A DNA stretch of 64,000 bases. It comes from Marthasterias glacialis. Lineage: Eukaryota; Echinodermata; Asteroidea; Forcipulatida; Asteriidae. The stretch is from NCBI GenBank assembly GCA_911728455.2, contig OU452233.1, positions 15,505,214-15,569,213 of the forward strand. Reading direction: 5' to 3'. A program made the position numbers and the translations under genes. Each line of letters opens with the position of its first letter. The stretch's first letter is position 1. This document shows positions 43,901 through 52,597 of the stretch, in pieces. The notes below the pieces were generated by a model, which saw only the letters and a program-made list of their open reading frames with translations, was not told the DNA's origin and did not search any database.

Positions 43901-46900
43901 TACATGAGTAGCTACGGACCCCAATTTCATTTAAACGCGAAAAAAGATACGCCAGTAAACTTTCCAGGGTTTAATAAAGCCTGTAAGCAGACGTTTTCTG
44001 CTTACGGAACGGCCACTTACAGAATGTATATTTCACTGCTAACCGTATTACAAGCAACGCAAAAGGCTGTTTGTAATATAAACAGCGGCGTAGCGACCAG
44101 GGTTGTGGGGGTGTGGCACCCCCAATACTTTTCCTTAGTCTGCATTTAGAGCCACAGTCGGCAAATTGAGCATCAAATTTACTGGCATAAGGGCTCGGGC
44201 GGAAATCTACGCTCTGAAAACACTAAAAGCCGTAGAGCGTCTGGGGCCTCGCACCCGGACCCCATAAGAATTGTTGCCGCTATAATCTCCAACAGTAGGG
44301 GATTTGTCCCGAGTCCAAAGTACCGTATATCAATGCATAGCGATCTTACCCCGGTTGAAAGTGAACAATCGCGCATCTGCCAAAGTTACCCAGGGTGCCA
44401 AAGTTACCCCGTTTTACGGTATTCAAAGACTGAATTTCAAAATTAAACGTCTTTTTTAGGCAACTTGACTGTCCTCATTAGACCTGAAAACACTGAAAAC
44501 CCTGGACCCCCACTAGAATTTGTATCTAGTAAACTCCAACAAGGGATTCGCAAAACAAGTACGGTTTTCAAAGCTTACATTTCGAATATGAGTCGTCTAA
44601 TGACTGGCATCTGAGGGCCATCCTTCGAAAAAACCTCATGAGGTCTCAGAGGCTATGCCCCCGAACCCCCACATGTTGGTGAGTCTCGTGTCATTGTGCT
44701 TTTACTTTCATTTGATAATGTCAGGCGGCAAATTTAGGCTTCCACATCCCCACACCCCCAAAGAAAGTGCCTTCGCTACACCGCTGAATATGAAACTCAC
44801 CTGAACGGTTAATAGATAACAATTTAACTATTGAGAATTATTCATGACTTACAGATTGTGGTCAAGGAGACTTTAATTGCGGCAACAGTATCTGCATCGA
44901 CTCGGCTGCCGAATGTAACGGTTTCAACGATTGCAGAAATAATAGAGATGAGTTTTATTGTGGTAAGCCATTCAAAAATAATCCTCTTTCACTTTCCACT
45001 TCAACGTTTGACAGGTGAACTGAAAAAGGTCAGTTCCGATAAAAGAATTCTAGTGTATATGTTGAAGCGTTCTTGTATGACATAAACTTGACATTTTCTA
45101 ATAAAATCTCGAGTCTACCTAAAGCGTAAGTTGAATGACAGTTCCGGATCTTTATAGTTTCGGTATGTGAATCCTGATTTAAAAGGTCGGATCCACTCAG
45201 CTGAAATGTTTACAGGTTGGATCTGTGACATATATCTTGATTTGTGTCGAGAATGGAACATTTACAGACACTTTAGCAATGTTGTCCACGGTCTTCAATG
45301 TGACCCCTGTCTTGTCGCTTCCCACGTTAGATCCATAGAGTTGGCTCTATATATAATCGCTTGCTACACGGCAGTTTCGCGTTGAATGGCTTCTGACTTG
45401 CACCCCAAACAAAGATATTGACCAATTAGGGAGACCACCATCACTAGCTCAGTTGGTAGAGCGTGGGTACTTTGAGCCACAGGTTCATATCCTGCTCCAG
45501 TCAATTTTTTCTTTGTTCTCCCCAGAGTTGAATTAGAATTTACCCAGTTTCCCTTGTTTATTGCTATCTGAATCCTGAAATACTAACTAACGGTTGTTAT
45601 GTGGAGTTGCTCATGGTGGAATTACGTCTTGTTTACTGATACGGTTCTGTTGCATCAATGATTGCAATTTTGAAATGCATTTCTTTCTGTTGAAGTGAGG
45701 GTTGCGATGAGGTTCCGTTATTAATTCGGGAAGCTAATCATCGGTACTGGCAGCTGGGAAGCTGAATTGCGAAGGACGCTGCTACACGTGTTCGCTGCTA
45801 AGCGTGCAAGGGCGGCTTTAGTAGCCAGCCACATTAACCCATCACCACGGAGCACTGAGATCAAAAGTGTTTGATTTTTCCGAAGGGAGGAAAACAGGAG
45901 GGCCAGGAGAAAAACCCTCTTGGCACAGGAGAGAACCAATGCACAATTACTCACATATGGCCCCAGCCTGGAATCGAATTACAGGATCACATTGGTGAGA
46001 GGCGAGCTCTTTACGCACACGCCACCCGTGCCAGCCATACATGCATTGTGTAATGTCTTATTTTTGGTGTGGGTTATACTAACAGATGATGTTGTCTGTC
46101 CCGGTGCATACAAGTGTGACAGGCTTGATTCATCATCGAGCAGCACAACCACACCTTCATCTAATGAGACATCCATGCCATCTACACTCAGCTCCATTTC
46201 TTACAGCAGCAGCCCTTCATCGTCCCCATCCTCGTCACCATCCTCTACCTCAGTGGGTTACATCAGCTCACGATGCATATCTGTAACAAAGGTCTGCGAT
46301 GGCATATTTGATTGTCCTGGTATGGATGATGAAACTGAATGCGGTAAGATATAACAACTGAATCTGCCTGCATCATAAGCATTTGTAAATCTCCAGACGA
46401 TGACTAAAGCAAACAAAAATCGGTCTCGCTCGGGAATGTTGAAGATAATTACAAGATGTATCCATTCCACCAAGTGTAAACTGAAGTCCATCGTGTTTCC
46501 CAATCTATACTCCGCGGCCATAGATACAAGTAGTAGGACAAATTATTTCAGAACTAACCAGAACGAGTTCTTACGAAAACTAACTTCCACTCAGGTAAAG
46601 TAGATATGCCTAGTATCACGTAGTGTTACCATGCCTATAGTATCACGTAGTGTTACCGCAAACTGAAACGATGTCAAAATTCTACCATGCAATGAAACAA
46701 ACTGTATTTCGATATGCATGCACGGTGACTGTTTCATGTCTCACTTTTATCGGGTTGATTTTTGTTTCTTCTTTTCTTTCTTCCGTAGATATTAAAAAAT
46801 GTCCTGCTGGTTGCAAATGTAACTATGTGGGCGGGGATTTCAACGTCACTTGCGCAAATGGCTGGAACAGCACACTTTTGTCAGGAGTTGCAAAGATAAC

Positions 46901-49900
46901 AAATTTACTGTAAGTTGAGCAACGTGGCTGTGCGGTCCAGCGGGCCGCGTTTATTTCTAGGTTTACAAAGATGTGAATTCTACACCCACCCACTGCCGAT
47001 CTTGGAACTTTTTTTATGCAATTTGCCCATCACAAGACCCAAAGGCCACTCGAGGCGTGGGCTACATTTGAAGGGATAGAAACCTGACCAAATGCACAGA
47101 AACAAGATATGGGGAGATATAAAGTCTCTTCAAAGCACATCTAAGAACAGGAAGGGATAAAGGAATCCGTGTCCAAATAGTTGCCAAATCATAAACCCAA
47201 ATGATTTGCCTCTTAACTTTTTTATCTTCATGCAGGCACCTCTCTGGAGTGAACGTCCTTTCGCTTGAACCGGGAATCTTTAAGGCACTACATAAACTAA
47301 AAGTGCTGTAAGTCGCAATCTTCGATCTACATGCAAACAAACCTTTTCTAACTGTTCTACAATAACCACAGCCTATGGCGATCTTGCCTTTTCTGTATCC
47401 GCTCCCAAACTCTGCAACTATTTACAATTAAGTATCCGGCGAGCTACAAAATCTCTGGACATTTTCAAAAGCGTATTCACAGCACATTTGTTAAGCATTT
47501 CTTATGACTTACTTGATTTTGTCAATGCAAGTAAATCTCTCTTTATTGTGCTGTTATTTTACATGCCTTGTGTACTTTGTGTTTATAGTTCTAGGTAAGT
47601 GTTGTGCCCGAGAAAACCCTGTTTCAGTCACAACTCGCTAGGCACAAAGTTCCATGGATGCGATACACCATCTGTCCAGATTACGAGATTTTATGGAATC
47701 AGTCGACTATGCGAGTAGTTCATCTTGCCAAGAGGATATTACTGAAACTATGAGGCGGACTTATCACATTACTTTCAAAAAGTCGTTGGCGAGATAAATT
47801 ATTCCATTCTGTGAATAAAGGCGGATGGAACTAATTGAAATGTAGTTATGTGAAATATTTTGGTTTAAATAAGTTTTCTTTCTTTTATTCACCGAACAGG
47901 TCTCTAAAGAACAACGCAATATCTGAAATTAAGCCGTTCGCATTTGATAACTTGAACTTCTTGCTGTGGTTGTGAGTATACTGGCATGCAGTAGTGGTGG
48001 TGTTGTTGGAGGAGTTGGTGTTGGTGTTGGTGTTGGTGTTGGTGTTGGTGTTGGTGTTGGTGTTGGTGTTGGTGTTGGTGTTGGTGTTGGTGATGGTGAT
48101 GGTGTTGGTGTTGGTGTTGGTGTTGGTGTTGGTGTTGGTGTTGGTGTTGGTGTTGGTGTTGGTGTTGGTGTTGGTGTTGGTGTTGGTGTTGGTGTTGGTG
48201 TTGGTGTTGGTGTTGGTGTTGTTTTTGTTGTTGTAGTTGTCGTTGTCGGTGTCGGTGTCGGTGTCAGTGTCGGTGTCGGTGTCAGCGGTGTCGGTGTCGT
48301 TGTCGGTGTCGATGTCGGTGTTGGCGTTGCCGATAGCGTTGATATTGGCGTTGGTATTGACGTTGACAATGAACCTGTTGTTGCTGCTTCTGCTGTTGTT
48401 GTTTTGTATTTCTTTTATCTGTTGTTTTCTTTCTTTATTGCAGATCGCTGCTTAATTAATTAATGCATGCTATGTGTTTTTTGAGGAATCTAAAAGCATC
48501 TAAAGTGGGGTGTCGAACCCACAAGTGGTATATAATTATATCATACTAAAATCTCAAGTCATCATTTCTTGACGAAATATTCTACTTTTATAGCAGTCGC
48601 CATAATTTACCTTCACGAATATCCAGTCTTTTTAACTTACTCTTACTGCTATTCTAATAACAGTTTGGATTATAAATTTACAGCAGTTCAATATCTTTCT
48701 CAACAGAGATCTGTCTAACACAGCACTAGTGGAACTCCAGGAATCTACATTTCGTGGGTTGAGCAGCCTGCAGGGGATGTACGTTTTGTATGGATAAAGT
48801 ATTGTTTGTTCCCTTGTGTGGTACAATGGCTTGATAAAGTATTTTATGTTTTTGGGTGGTTTGGGTTTTTTTTTTTTTTTTTTTGCTTTTTTTTTTTTTT
48901 TGACAATGAAAAATGGATTACTGAAACCCGTTGTTTATTTATGTTGTTATATTTGCAATTTGGCTTGGACTATATTGAAGGATGACTTTAGATGGTTCTG
49001 ATTTCTGGTTCACTGGTAGTTTATTTATTCACCAGGCATGATCGCCATTTTAACATCGACCCAGTATCCCAGCATGCAATGCGAGACATAAACTTGGGGT
49101 CAACAAACTTAAATGACATTACCAACACCCGTTAGGCCTGAAGATACCTGGGCAGAGAAGTCAACAAGGAATGTTTAGTTTAGAATGCTGGAGGAAAATC
49201 CTAAGTTTGACTGAAAACCCAATGTCCATGCCAGTCTGCAGTCAAGGCGGGATTCGAACTGCGACTGGAGTCCACAGAGGTGAAAGAACGGGCATACCAC
49301 ATAACCAGCCTGGCTCCTTAGTATGGCTTAAGGGGGTATGATAACTTTTTGCGACTTAGTAACTTATACCTTCTTTGACGAACTTTGCTCTCCATTTTCT
49401 ATTCTAGAACTATATTTGATGTACCATTGGAGATAATTCGACACAATGCGTTTCATGGACTAAGCAAAATGGAAACTTTGTGAGTAATTGTACTTTTCTA
49501 AGAGTGCAGCTGTCTTCTATAAGATTAGTAAAGTTGACAGTGTTATAGCGTTCTTTACTTTGTGTGATTCAAACCTGTGAGTATTTGGGCTCGATCTGTT
49601 GTCCGATTCAGGAGAAAATAGTGGGAAACGTGAACATTTCAGCCTGTAAACACATTGTTCTTAATTTCGATTGTTATAATCGAAATTAAAATCAGGGTCT
49701 TCAAACACTGTTTTCTCAACTCTGACATTATTTCATACAAACATATTTATACGGATTGGATATAGATTGGTAATTGGTAATCTTTCAGACTAATGCTGAC
49801 ACACAGTTTTTTTTTTCGATGAATACCAATCCTGCATTCTACCTTTAGGCTAAAATAATGCAACAAGCCGAGGCTGGACTGGAAAACAGTGTGGCCCGAC

Positions 49901-52501
49901 ATGTACTGTATGTCGGATCAAACGAAAAGGTTGAACAATCAAAAATGTACCATACATCCATGCAAGAACGAAGCTTCCGGTGATTATTGTTTTTCTGTCT
50001 TTTCTTTAGAATTCTTGTACGGCAAGGCGACAATTTAACTCGTTTGGAGTTTGATAACAACGCGTTTTCCGGTCTAAATAGTTTACAAAAGTTGTAAGTA
50101 TTTGCAATCCAGTATTGACTGCACGGTGCACGGGAAGCTATGATATTAATTTTAAAAAAATACATCTAAAAAGGCCCTGCCAATGTCTATCTTTTAAAAC
50201 AACCCAAAAGATGGATTTTTATTGTTCTTTTCGGAGAACATAACCCGATGCATTGATAATATGTAAATGATGTAATACGTCAGGTTGATTTCCCCATTGA
50301 GTCATTGAATAAGGGAATAAAAGTGTGCCGAAGACGTTTTTAGCAAGTTGTTTAAACACGATGAGGACTGGTTCTCGTTATTTTTACCTCGACATCGTCT
50401 CCGTAAAATTATCGCGAACTCATTCATAAATACAATTCTGTTAAAAACATTCAAAAACCTTTAAAAGTTGAGAACAAATCTGACAGCTCACCTCGCTCGG
50501 GTCTGCATTAAATTATTTCTCGCCGTGTTGAGCGCCTTGCCCAAGTTTAAAAATTGCCCGCACAAGATTCAAACTTGCGCAATTCAAATTTGCGCTCTAC
50601 CATTTTCCTCCATGGGGCTTCCATTGATCTCTATTAGTCAGTGGTGATCAATGGGGCTGCCAATTTAAACTGGGCTGTGCAATTTGCGCGCTCTGTGCAA
50701 TCGTCTGATAGCGCACTCTTTTGACACAATTTCCTCAGTCTACGTTTAAACGCTTTGTGCTATGCCTCTATCGCGCGTGTAAACATGGCTACGTAATCTC
50801 CTCTTGACCAATCAGAATGGATGAATTGTCCCAGGAATTTATGAATTCTAATTACAAATAGGCCTACATGCTCTCTATGAGTCATGAGTCTTTTCGAAAC
50901 GTCGGCTGAGGCTTGGGCTCTGGCATGGCCTCCGCTAGTTGTTTTGAAAACGTGCGCTTTTGGTACGGAGCTTCAAACAGGCGGACGGAGTCTGCGCCGG
51001 AACCCAAGCCGAAACCGTGGTTTAAAAAAAAGGCCTCTGATGCGTATACTACTGCAAAAAGTAAAACACCTGCGTAATGGGTGTATTCACGCTCAATCGA
51101 TAAGTTTTATAAGCAGGTGGCTCTACCTCGTTTGGCATGCGCCAGCTGTTCTGAAAGTGGGTAGGAATCACAACATTGTGCCCTTTAGTTCTCATAACGA
51201 CCCTTTGATTAAAAACGACACAACCAAATTAAAACTTGAAGGGGAAATAGCCAGTACCCGTTGAAATAAAATTTGCTAATGGTTTCTATTCACTACGATG
51301 ACATTTTAAAATAACATTGTTTTATAGGTACGTAGATGATCATCGTATTTGTTGTTTCTTTGAATCAACCGTCGACTGCAAGACGCTGGAGCCAGAACCT
51401 CCTTTGTTTATGTGCAGCAATCTCATGCCGAATCTTGTCTTAAAGGTCTTCATGTGGATCTTGGGGATAAGCGCCCTAGTCGGCAACTTTTTCGTCATGA
51501 TCTGGAGATGCCGCGAGAAGACGGAGGGACGAGCCAGTCGGAAAGTTCATTCACTCCTCGTGTTTAACCTCGCTGCGTCCGATTCTCTTATGGGCTTGTA
51601 CATGATGATTATCGCAGTTGCCGATGTTCATTTCGGGGACACTTATTTTGAGCAGTCAACTGAGTGGCAATCGAGTGTTCCTTGCAGGTTGGCTGGCTTT
51701 ATTTCCATTATTGCAAGCGAAGCTTCGGTGTTTTTCTTGACTCTTATTAGCATCGATCGATTTCTCGCCATCGTATTTCCCCTGAGCACAAACCACATTC
51801 GTCCGAAGACAGGCCGAATTATTTCTGTTTTGATATGGATTGGTACCGTGATTGTCGGACTGGTTCCCTCCATACTTGCCTTAGACTCGACCTCAGATTT
51901 GTACGGTCTTTCCGATGTATGCATTGGGTTACCACTGATGACGAAAGTGGCAAGATATGAGACAAGACAGCAGACGATTGATGCTGGTGGAGTTGCCACA
52001 ATAACTGTTAATATACCATATGCTGCTGAACATCGCGCCTCGTGGTTTTTCTCCATCGCTCTCTTTCTTGGCGTCAACCTACTCTGTTTTTGTGTGATTC
52101 TCATATGTTATATTTGCATATTTGTCAGTGTCAAGATGTCAATGAAGCGAGTTCGACGTCACAAAAGCAGGGACGATGAAATTCGCATGGCAATCAAAAT
52201 GGCGGCGATAGTCATGACTGACTTCATCTGTTGGATACCAGTGATAATCATGGGTATCCTGTCTCAAAGTCGCGTCGTGGAGATACCACCAGAAACCTAC
52301 GCCTGGGTCGTCGTCTTCATCCTCCCCATTAACTCCTCCCTCAATCCTTACCTCTACACCATTTCCGATCTTTGCTCTCAGCGTCGAAACTCTGGCTCAA
52401 CCCGGACGAAGGACACCCCGAAATTATCAACCAACGAGAACAGAAATAGCAACTCCATGGATACTGTCTTTACTATTGATACTGCGAGCAAGCAGGAATA
52501 A
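22892..52501 (+). CDS. Receptor gene 2 (complete): 7 CUB / 11 LDLa / LRR / 7TM receptor
   Basis: Complete spliced gene, 27 coding exons: 22892-22961, 23420-23812, 25169-25285, 29610-30002, 30321-30437, 31102-31221, 32341-32718, 34337-34453, 35179-35301, 35536-35671, 37326-37555, 38186-38299, 39573-39926, 40822-40932, 41601-41711, 42007-42372, 42738-42857, 43529-43894, 44855-44962, 46086-46343, 46789-46909, 47236-47307, 47900-47971, 48707-48778, 49408-49479, 50010-50093, 51328-52501. The sum is 5,769 nt, an exact multiple of three: about 1,922 residues. Rough residues: signal 1-23; CUBs 24-154, 194-324, 404-529, 610-731, 770-887, 962-1083, 1124-1245; LDLa modules between and after them to 1367; LRRNT 1368-1408; LRRs to 1532; hinge and 7TM to the end. 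Predicted cell-surface G-protein-coupled receptor of the type-C LGR/GRL101 kind with an unusually long ectodomain. Alternative: two genes, divided between 38299 and 39573; no stop or new signal peptide is visible there, and phases match. Confidence 0.85.
23420..23812 (+). CDS. Gene 2 exon: CUB-like module 1
   Basis: 393 nt, phase 1-1, acceptor ctttag, donor GTATGG. Divergent CUB with one cysteine pair (LCPTN and NCTVTKSW), conserved [10 protein letters not shown] and closing YGFRARVSL. The first CUB of gene 3 shares the EILE and YGF-ARVSL marks. Confidence 0.8.
23968..24340. repeat. Hairpin-bearing repeat, copy 1
   Basis: Contains a perfect 18-bp inverted repeat CTGCGTCCCATATCCAAC (24013-24030) and its complement (24046-24063), followed by about 280 bp closely matching 26148-26500. 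Non-coding. Confidence 0.75.
24865..25125 (-). repeat. Dispersed repeat with GGAGCATGGC palindrome (inverted copy)
   Basis: Reverse-complement match to 12850-13125. The hairpin here has one change (CATGGCCAGAGACATG). It ends about 40 bp before the LDLa exon at 25169. Confidence 0.65.
25169..25285 (+). CDS. Gene 2 exon: LDLa module 1
   Basis: 117 nt, phase 1-1. [20 protein letters not shown] then [18 protein letters not shown]; six cysteines and FSDE. Lies between two copies of a hairpin repeat (23968 and 26148). Confidence 0.88.
25456..25620. mobile_element. MITE with TTA target duplication (copy 1)
   Basis: 165 bp. TIRs AGCCCGGTTTATACTTCA and TGAAGTATGAACCGGGCT, flanked by TTA on both sides (25453-25455, 25621-25623). 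The 3-bp TTA duplication suggests PIF/Harbinger-type mobilisation. Second copy at 58824-59001. Confidence 0.75.
26148..26500. repeat. Hairpin-bearing repeat, copy 2
   Basis: Same 18-bp hairpin arms (26193-26210 and 26226-26243) and following sequence as copy 1 at 23968. A shorter relative (ACGTAATTCCAACGTAAGCC region) lies at 25675-25790, and another fragment near 29049-29140. Confidence 0.75.
26680..26815 (-). mobile_element. SINE fragment
   Basis: Carries ACACGGGACCTACAGCTTAA and TCAAGGACACAAGTGTCACGAC, the same block found in the SINE at 55120-55497. The tRNA head is missing. Confidence 0.5.
26868..27178. repeat. 51-bp minisatellite
   Basis: About six units of 51 bp built on GTGAACAGCAGGTCTGAATA then TCATCATGGACGAACCGAAT and CTCATTTGAAT. 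The unit is a multiple of three, so the minus strand reads as 17-residue repeats ([17 protein letters not shown]). It adjoins LINE coding remnants. Confidence 0.82.
27179..27760 (-). pseudogene. Non-LTR retrotransposon remnants (C-terminal pieces)
   Basis: Two pieces on the minus strand: [18 protein letters not shown] (27300-27383) and [17 protein letters not shown] then LLQKVAL (27620-27749). Both are motifs of the post-RT region of R4/Dong-type LINEs, but here their order is swapped relative to what I know of intact elements. A 50-bp stretch is tandemly duplicated (27548-27597, 27599-27646). Dead, rearranged. Confidence 0.6.
28181..28325 (-). repeat. Fragment of the 52598/62624 repeat family
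   Basis: Matches 62960-63090 (GATGATTTCAGCTTCAAA, CCAACGTTCCGT) in the same orientation, and the CCTAGCCTTGCGA flank as found inverted at about 53020. Confidence 0.6.
29610..30002 (+). CDS. Gene 2 exon: CUB-like module 2
   Basis: 393 nt, phase 1-1. Begins [16 protein letters not shown], has GICVWHL (second cysteine and Trp) and ends [12 protein letters not shown]. Acceptor tttcag, donor GTAAGC. Confidence 0.83.
30321..30437 (+). CDS. Gene 2 exon: LDLa module 2
   Basis: 117 nt, phase 1-1. [18 protein letters not shown] then [17 protein letters not shown]; canonical calcium-site residues. Confidence 0.89.
31102..31221 (+). CDS. Gene 2 exon: LDLa module 3
   Basis: 120 nt, phase 1-1. [20 protein letters not shown] then [17 protein letters not shown]. 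Acceptor tctgtag, donor GTGAGT. Confidence 0.88.
32341..32718 (+). CDS. Gene 2 exon: CUB module 3
   Basis: 378 nt, phase 1-1, after a T-rich acceptor. [40 protein letters not shown], a recognisable CUB opening. Closes [13 protein letters not shown]. Confidence 0.86.
33191..33405 (+). mobile_element. tRNA-derived SINE (plus strand) with A-rich tail
   Basis: Begins GTCGTGGCCGAGCGATCAAG, a tRNA-like A-box region, and ends GGCTCTCATAAAAAATAAAA. Located in the intron between CUB 3 and LDLa 4. Confidence 0.6.
34028..34053. repeat. (TA)n microsatellite
   Basis: Uninterrupted TA run in the intron before LDLa 4. Confidence 0.9.
34337..34453 (+). CDS. Gene 2 exon: LDLa module 4
   Basis: 117 nt, phase 1-1, acceptor cctaag, donor [26 protein letters not shown] then [17 protein letters not shown]. 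Confidence 0.87.
35179..35301 (+). CDS. Gene 2 exon: LDLa module 5
   Basis: 123 nt, phase 1-1, acceptor actgcag, donor [26 protein letters not shown] then [18 protein letters not shown]. Confidence 0.87.
35536..35671 (+). CDS. Gene 2 exon: CUB module 4, first half
   Basis: 136 nt, phase 1 in, phase 2 out. [20 protein letters not shown], then [13 protein letters not shown] at the junction. Donor GTGAAA. The only CUB module split by an intron in this window. Confidence 0.78.
36000..36545. repeat. Hexanucleotide satellite (GGCTAT/GGTTAT/GGCTTT)n
   Basis: About 540 bp of TATGGC, TTTGGC and TATGGT hexamers in the intron that splits CUB 4, more uniform (GGTTAT) toward the right end. It is open in all three forward frames, giving GYGYGY, WLWLWL and AMAMAL peptides, which are artefacts of the repeat. 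Confidence 0.92.
36590..37140 (-). pseudogene. LINE reverse transcriptase fragment
   Basis: Minus-strand RT core: [36 protein letters not shown], then [16 protein letters not shown] with the catalytic FMDD. Resembles R4/Dong-like non-LTR RTs. A frameshift near 36725 separates the core from a continuation reading [13 protein letters not shown] and FGLEKC. The first catalytic motif reads GYSLSP where QGDSLSP is usual. Dead fragment in the CUB 4 intron. Confidence 0.8.
37326..37555 (+). CDS. Gene 2 exon: CUB module 4, second half
   Basis: 230 nt, phase 2 in, phase 1 out. The acceptor is cattgaag, after which [20 protein letters not shown] continues the CUB fold and [12 protein letters not shown] closes it. 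A nearby ttctag acceptor gives the wrong phase. The acceptor's pyrimidine tract is weak, so this boundary is the least certain in gene 2. Confidence 0.72.
38186..38299 (+). CDS. Gene 2 exon: LDLa module 6
   Basis: 114 nt, phase 1-1. [20 protein letters not shown] then [17 protein letters not shown]; fully canonical. Confidence 0.9.
38912..39260 (-). mobile_element. SINE (minus strand)
   Basis: AT-rich tail (ATAATTATAATTATTA) at the left, then GCGCTTAACGGCATT, CTCCCTGGGGAGCGTACAG, TCAAGGACACAAGT, and a tRNA-type B box inverted (GGGAATCGAACCCG). Lies between LDLa 6 and CUB 5. Same family as 13128-13425 and 55120-55497. Confidence 0.7.
39573..39926 (+). CDS. Gene 2 exon: CUB-like module 5
   Basis: 354 nt, phase 1-1. 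Counterpart of gene 1 exon 539-925; shares [27 protein letters not shown] and [10 protein letters not shown]. The central segment differs in length and sequence. Confidence 0.84.
40822..40932 (+). CDS. Gene 2 exon: LDLa module 7
   Basis: 111 nt, phase 1-1. [20 protein letters not shown] then [17 protein letters not shown]; same non-canonical C-P-L-L-G-D-E calcium region as gene 1. Confidence 0.86.
41601..41711 (+). CDS. Gene 2 exon: LDLa module 8
   Basis: 111 nt, phase 1-1. [20 protein letters not shown] then [16 protein letters not shown]. Confidence 0.87.
42007..42372 (+). CDS. Gene 2 exon: CUB module 6
   Basis: 366 nt, phase 1-1. Classical [56 protein letters not shown]. Confidence 0.92.
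42738..42857 (+). CDS. Gene 2 exon: LDLa module 9
   Basis: 120 nt, phase 1-1. [20 protein letters not shown] then [16 protein letters not shown]. Confidence 0.88.
43529..43894 (+). CDS. Gene 2 exon: CUB module 7
   Basis: 366 nt, phase 1-1. [35 protein letters not shown]; typical CUB opening. Acceptor tttcag, donor GTGAGC. Confidence 0.9.
44083..44786. mobile_element. hAT-like non-autonomous element
   Basis: 704 bp. TIRs CAGCGGCGTAGCGA and TCGCTACACCGCTG; flanks AATATAAA (44075-44082) and AATATGAA (44787-44794) form an 8-bp target duplication with one change. Interior lacks a transposase frame. Sits between CUB 7 and LDLa 10. Confidence 0.78.
44855..44962 (+). CDS. Gene 2 exon: LDLa module 10
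   Basis: 108 nt, phase 1-1. [20 protein letters not shown] then [16 protein letters not shown]. Confidence 0.88.
45436..45509 (+). mobile_element. tRNA-like sequence / SINE head
   Basis: CACTAGCTCAGTTGGTAGAG (A box) and CAGGTTCATATCC (B box) at tRNA spacing. Acceptor-stem ends do not pair convincingly, so a SINE or tRNA pseudogene is likelier than a tRNA gene. Confidence 0.5.
45860..46040 (-). mobile_element. Probable SINE fragment before the LDLa 11 exon
   Basis: GCCTGGAATCGAATTACAGG resembles an inverted B box, followed by a possible A-box remnant (CACGCCACCCGTGCC). Ends about 45 bp before the exon at 46086. Confidence 0.45.
46086..46343 (+). CDS. Gene 2 exon: LDLa module 11 with Ser-rich insert
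   Basis: 258 nt, phase 1-1. VCPGAYKCD, then about 45 residues dominated by Ser, Thr and Pro ([13 protein letters not shown]), then [21 protein letters not shown]. Probable O-glycosylated insert between cysteines 2 and 3, longer than in gene 1 and without the extra cysteine. Confidence 0.87.
46789..46909 (+). CDS. Gene 2 exon: LRR N-terminal cap
   Basis: 121 nt, phase 1 in, phase 2 out. [20 protein letters not shown], then [11 protein letters not shown]. Counterpart of 6819-6939. Confidence 0.9.
47236..47307 (+). CDS. Gene 2 exon: LRR 1
   Basis: 72 nt, phase 2-2: [20 protein letters not shown]. Acceptor atgcag, donor GTAAGT. Confidence 0.88.
47900..47971 (+). CDS. Gene 2 exon: LRR 2
   Basis: 72 nt, phase 2-2: [20 protein letters not shown]. 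The donor GTGAGT is followed about 20 nt later by the GTTGGT microsatellite. Confidence 0.89.
47990..48335 (+). repeat. (GTTGGT)n / (GTCGGT)n microsatellite
   Basis: GTTGGT hexamers from about 48010 to 48222, then GTCGGTGTCGGT variants to about 48320. Begins right after the LRR 2 donor at 47971. Long VGVGVG, LVLVLV and TPTPTP frames across it are artefacts. Gene 1 has no such expansion in this intron. Confidence 0.92.
48707..48778 (+). CDS. Gene 2 exon: LRR 3
   Basis: 72 nt, phase 2-2: [20 protein letters not shown]. Acceptor tcaacag, donor GTACGT, both as in gene 1. Confidence 0.88.
49155..49325 (-). mobile_element. tRNA-type SINE shared with gene 1
   Basis: GGGATTCGAACTGCGACTGG, GTCCACAGAGGTGAAAGAAC and GGGCATACCACATAACCAGC. 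Same intron and orientation as the copy at 9000-9130. Confidence 0.7.
49408..49479 (+). CDS. Gene 2 exon: LRR 4
   Basis: 72 nt, phase 2-2: [20 protein letters not shown]. Acceptor attctag, donor GTGAGT. Confidence 0.88.
50010..50093 (+). CDS. Gene 2 exon: LRR 5
   Basis: 84 nt, phase 2-2: [20 protein letters not shown], then GLNSLQKL. One codon longer than in gene 1. Confidence 0.87.
51328..52501 (+). CDS. Gene 2 last exon: hinge and 7TM domain
   Basis: Same length as the gene 1 last exon (1,174 nt). Hinge cysteines RICCF, VDCK, FMCSN; TM2 [11 protein letters not shown]3 [22 protein letters not shown]6 [11 protein letters not shown]7 [13 protein letters not shown]. The tail after TM7 differs more from gene 1 ([13 protein letters not shown]), but NSMDTVFTI is kept in both. 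Predicted to couple to G proteins; which class is unknown. Confidence 0.94.
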
Positions 52502-52597
52502 TTAAAATTGACACATAAATATAAATTAACAGAATGTACTATGGTGAGTATTGCCTTACGTTTGCAACACCTACATTTATATTTCAAATCTAAGCTA

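Noticed and set aside
45436-45509. Functional tRNA gene
   Set aside because: A and B boxes are visible but the acceptor stem does not pair well and similar heads occur on SINEs here.
47929-48463. TPTPTP, VGVGVG and LVLVLV proteins on both strands
   Set aside because: Translations of the GTTGGT microsatellite in the LRR 2 intron; no domain, and overlap with a real exon end.
50884-51264. 126-codon forward frame before the gene 2 7TM exon
   Set aside because: Lies within the LRR5-7TM intron, has no family motif, and has no counterpart in the gene 1 intron.
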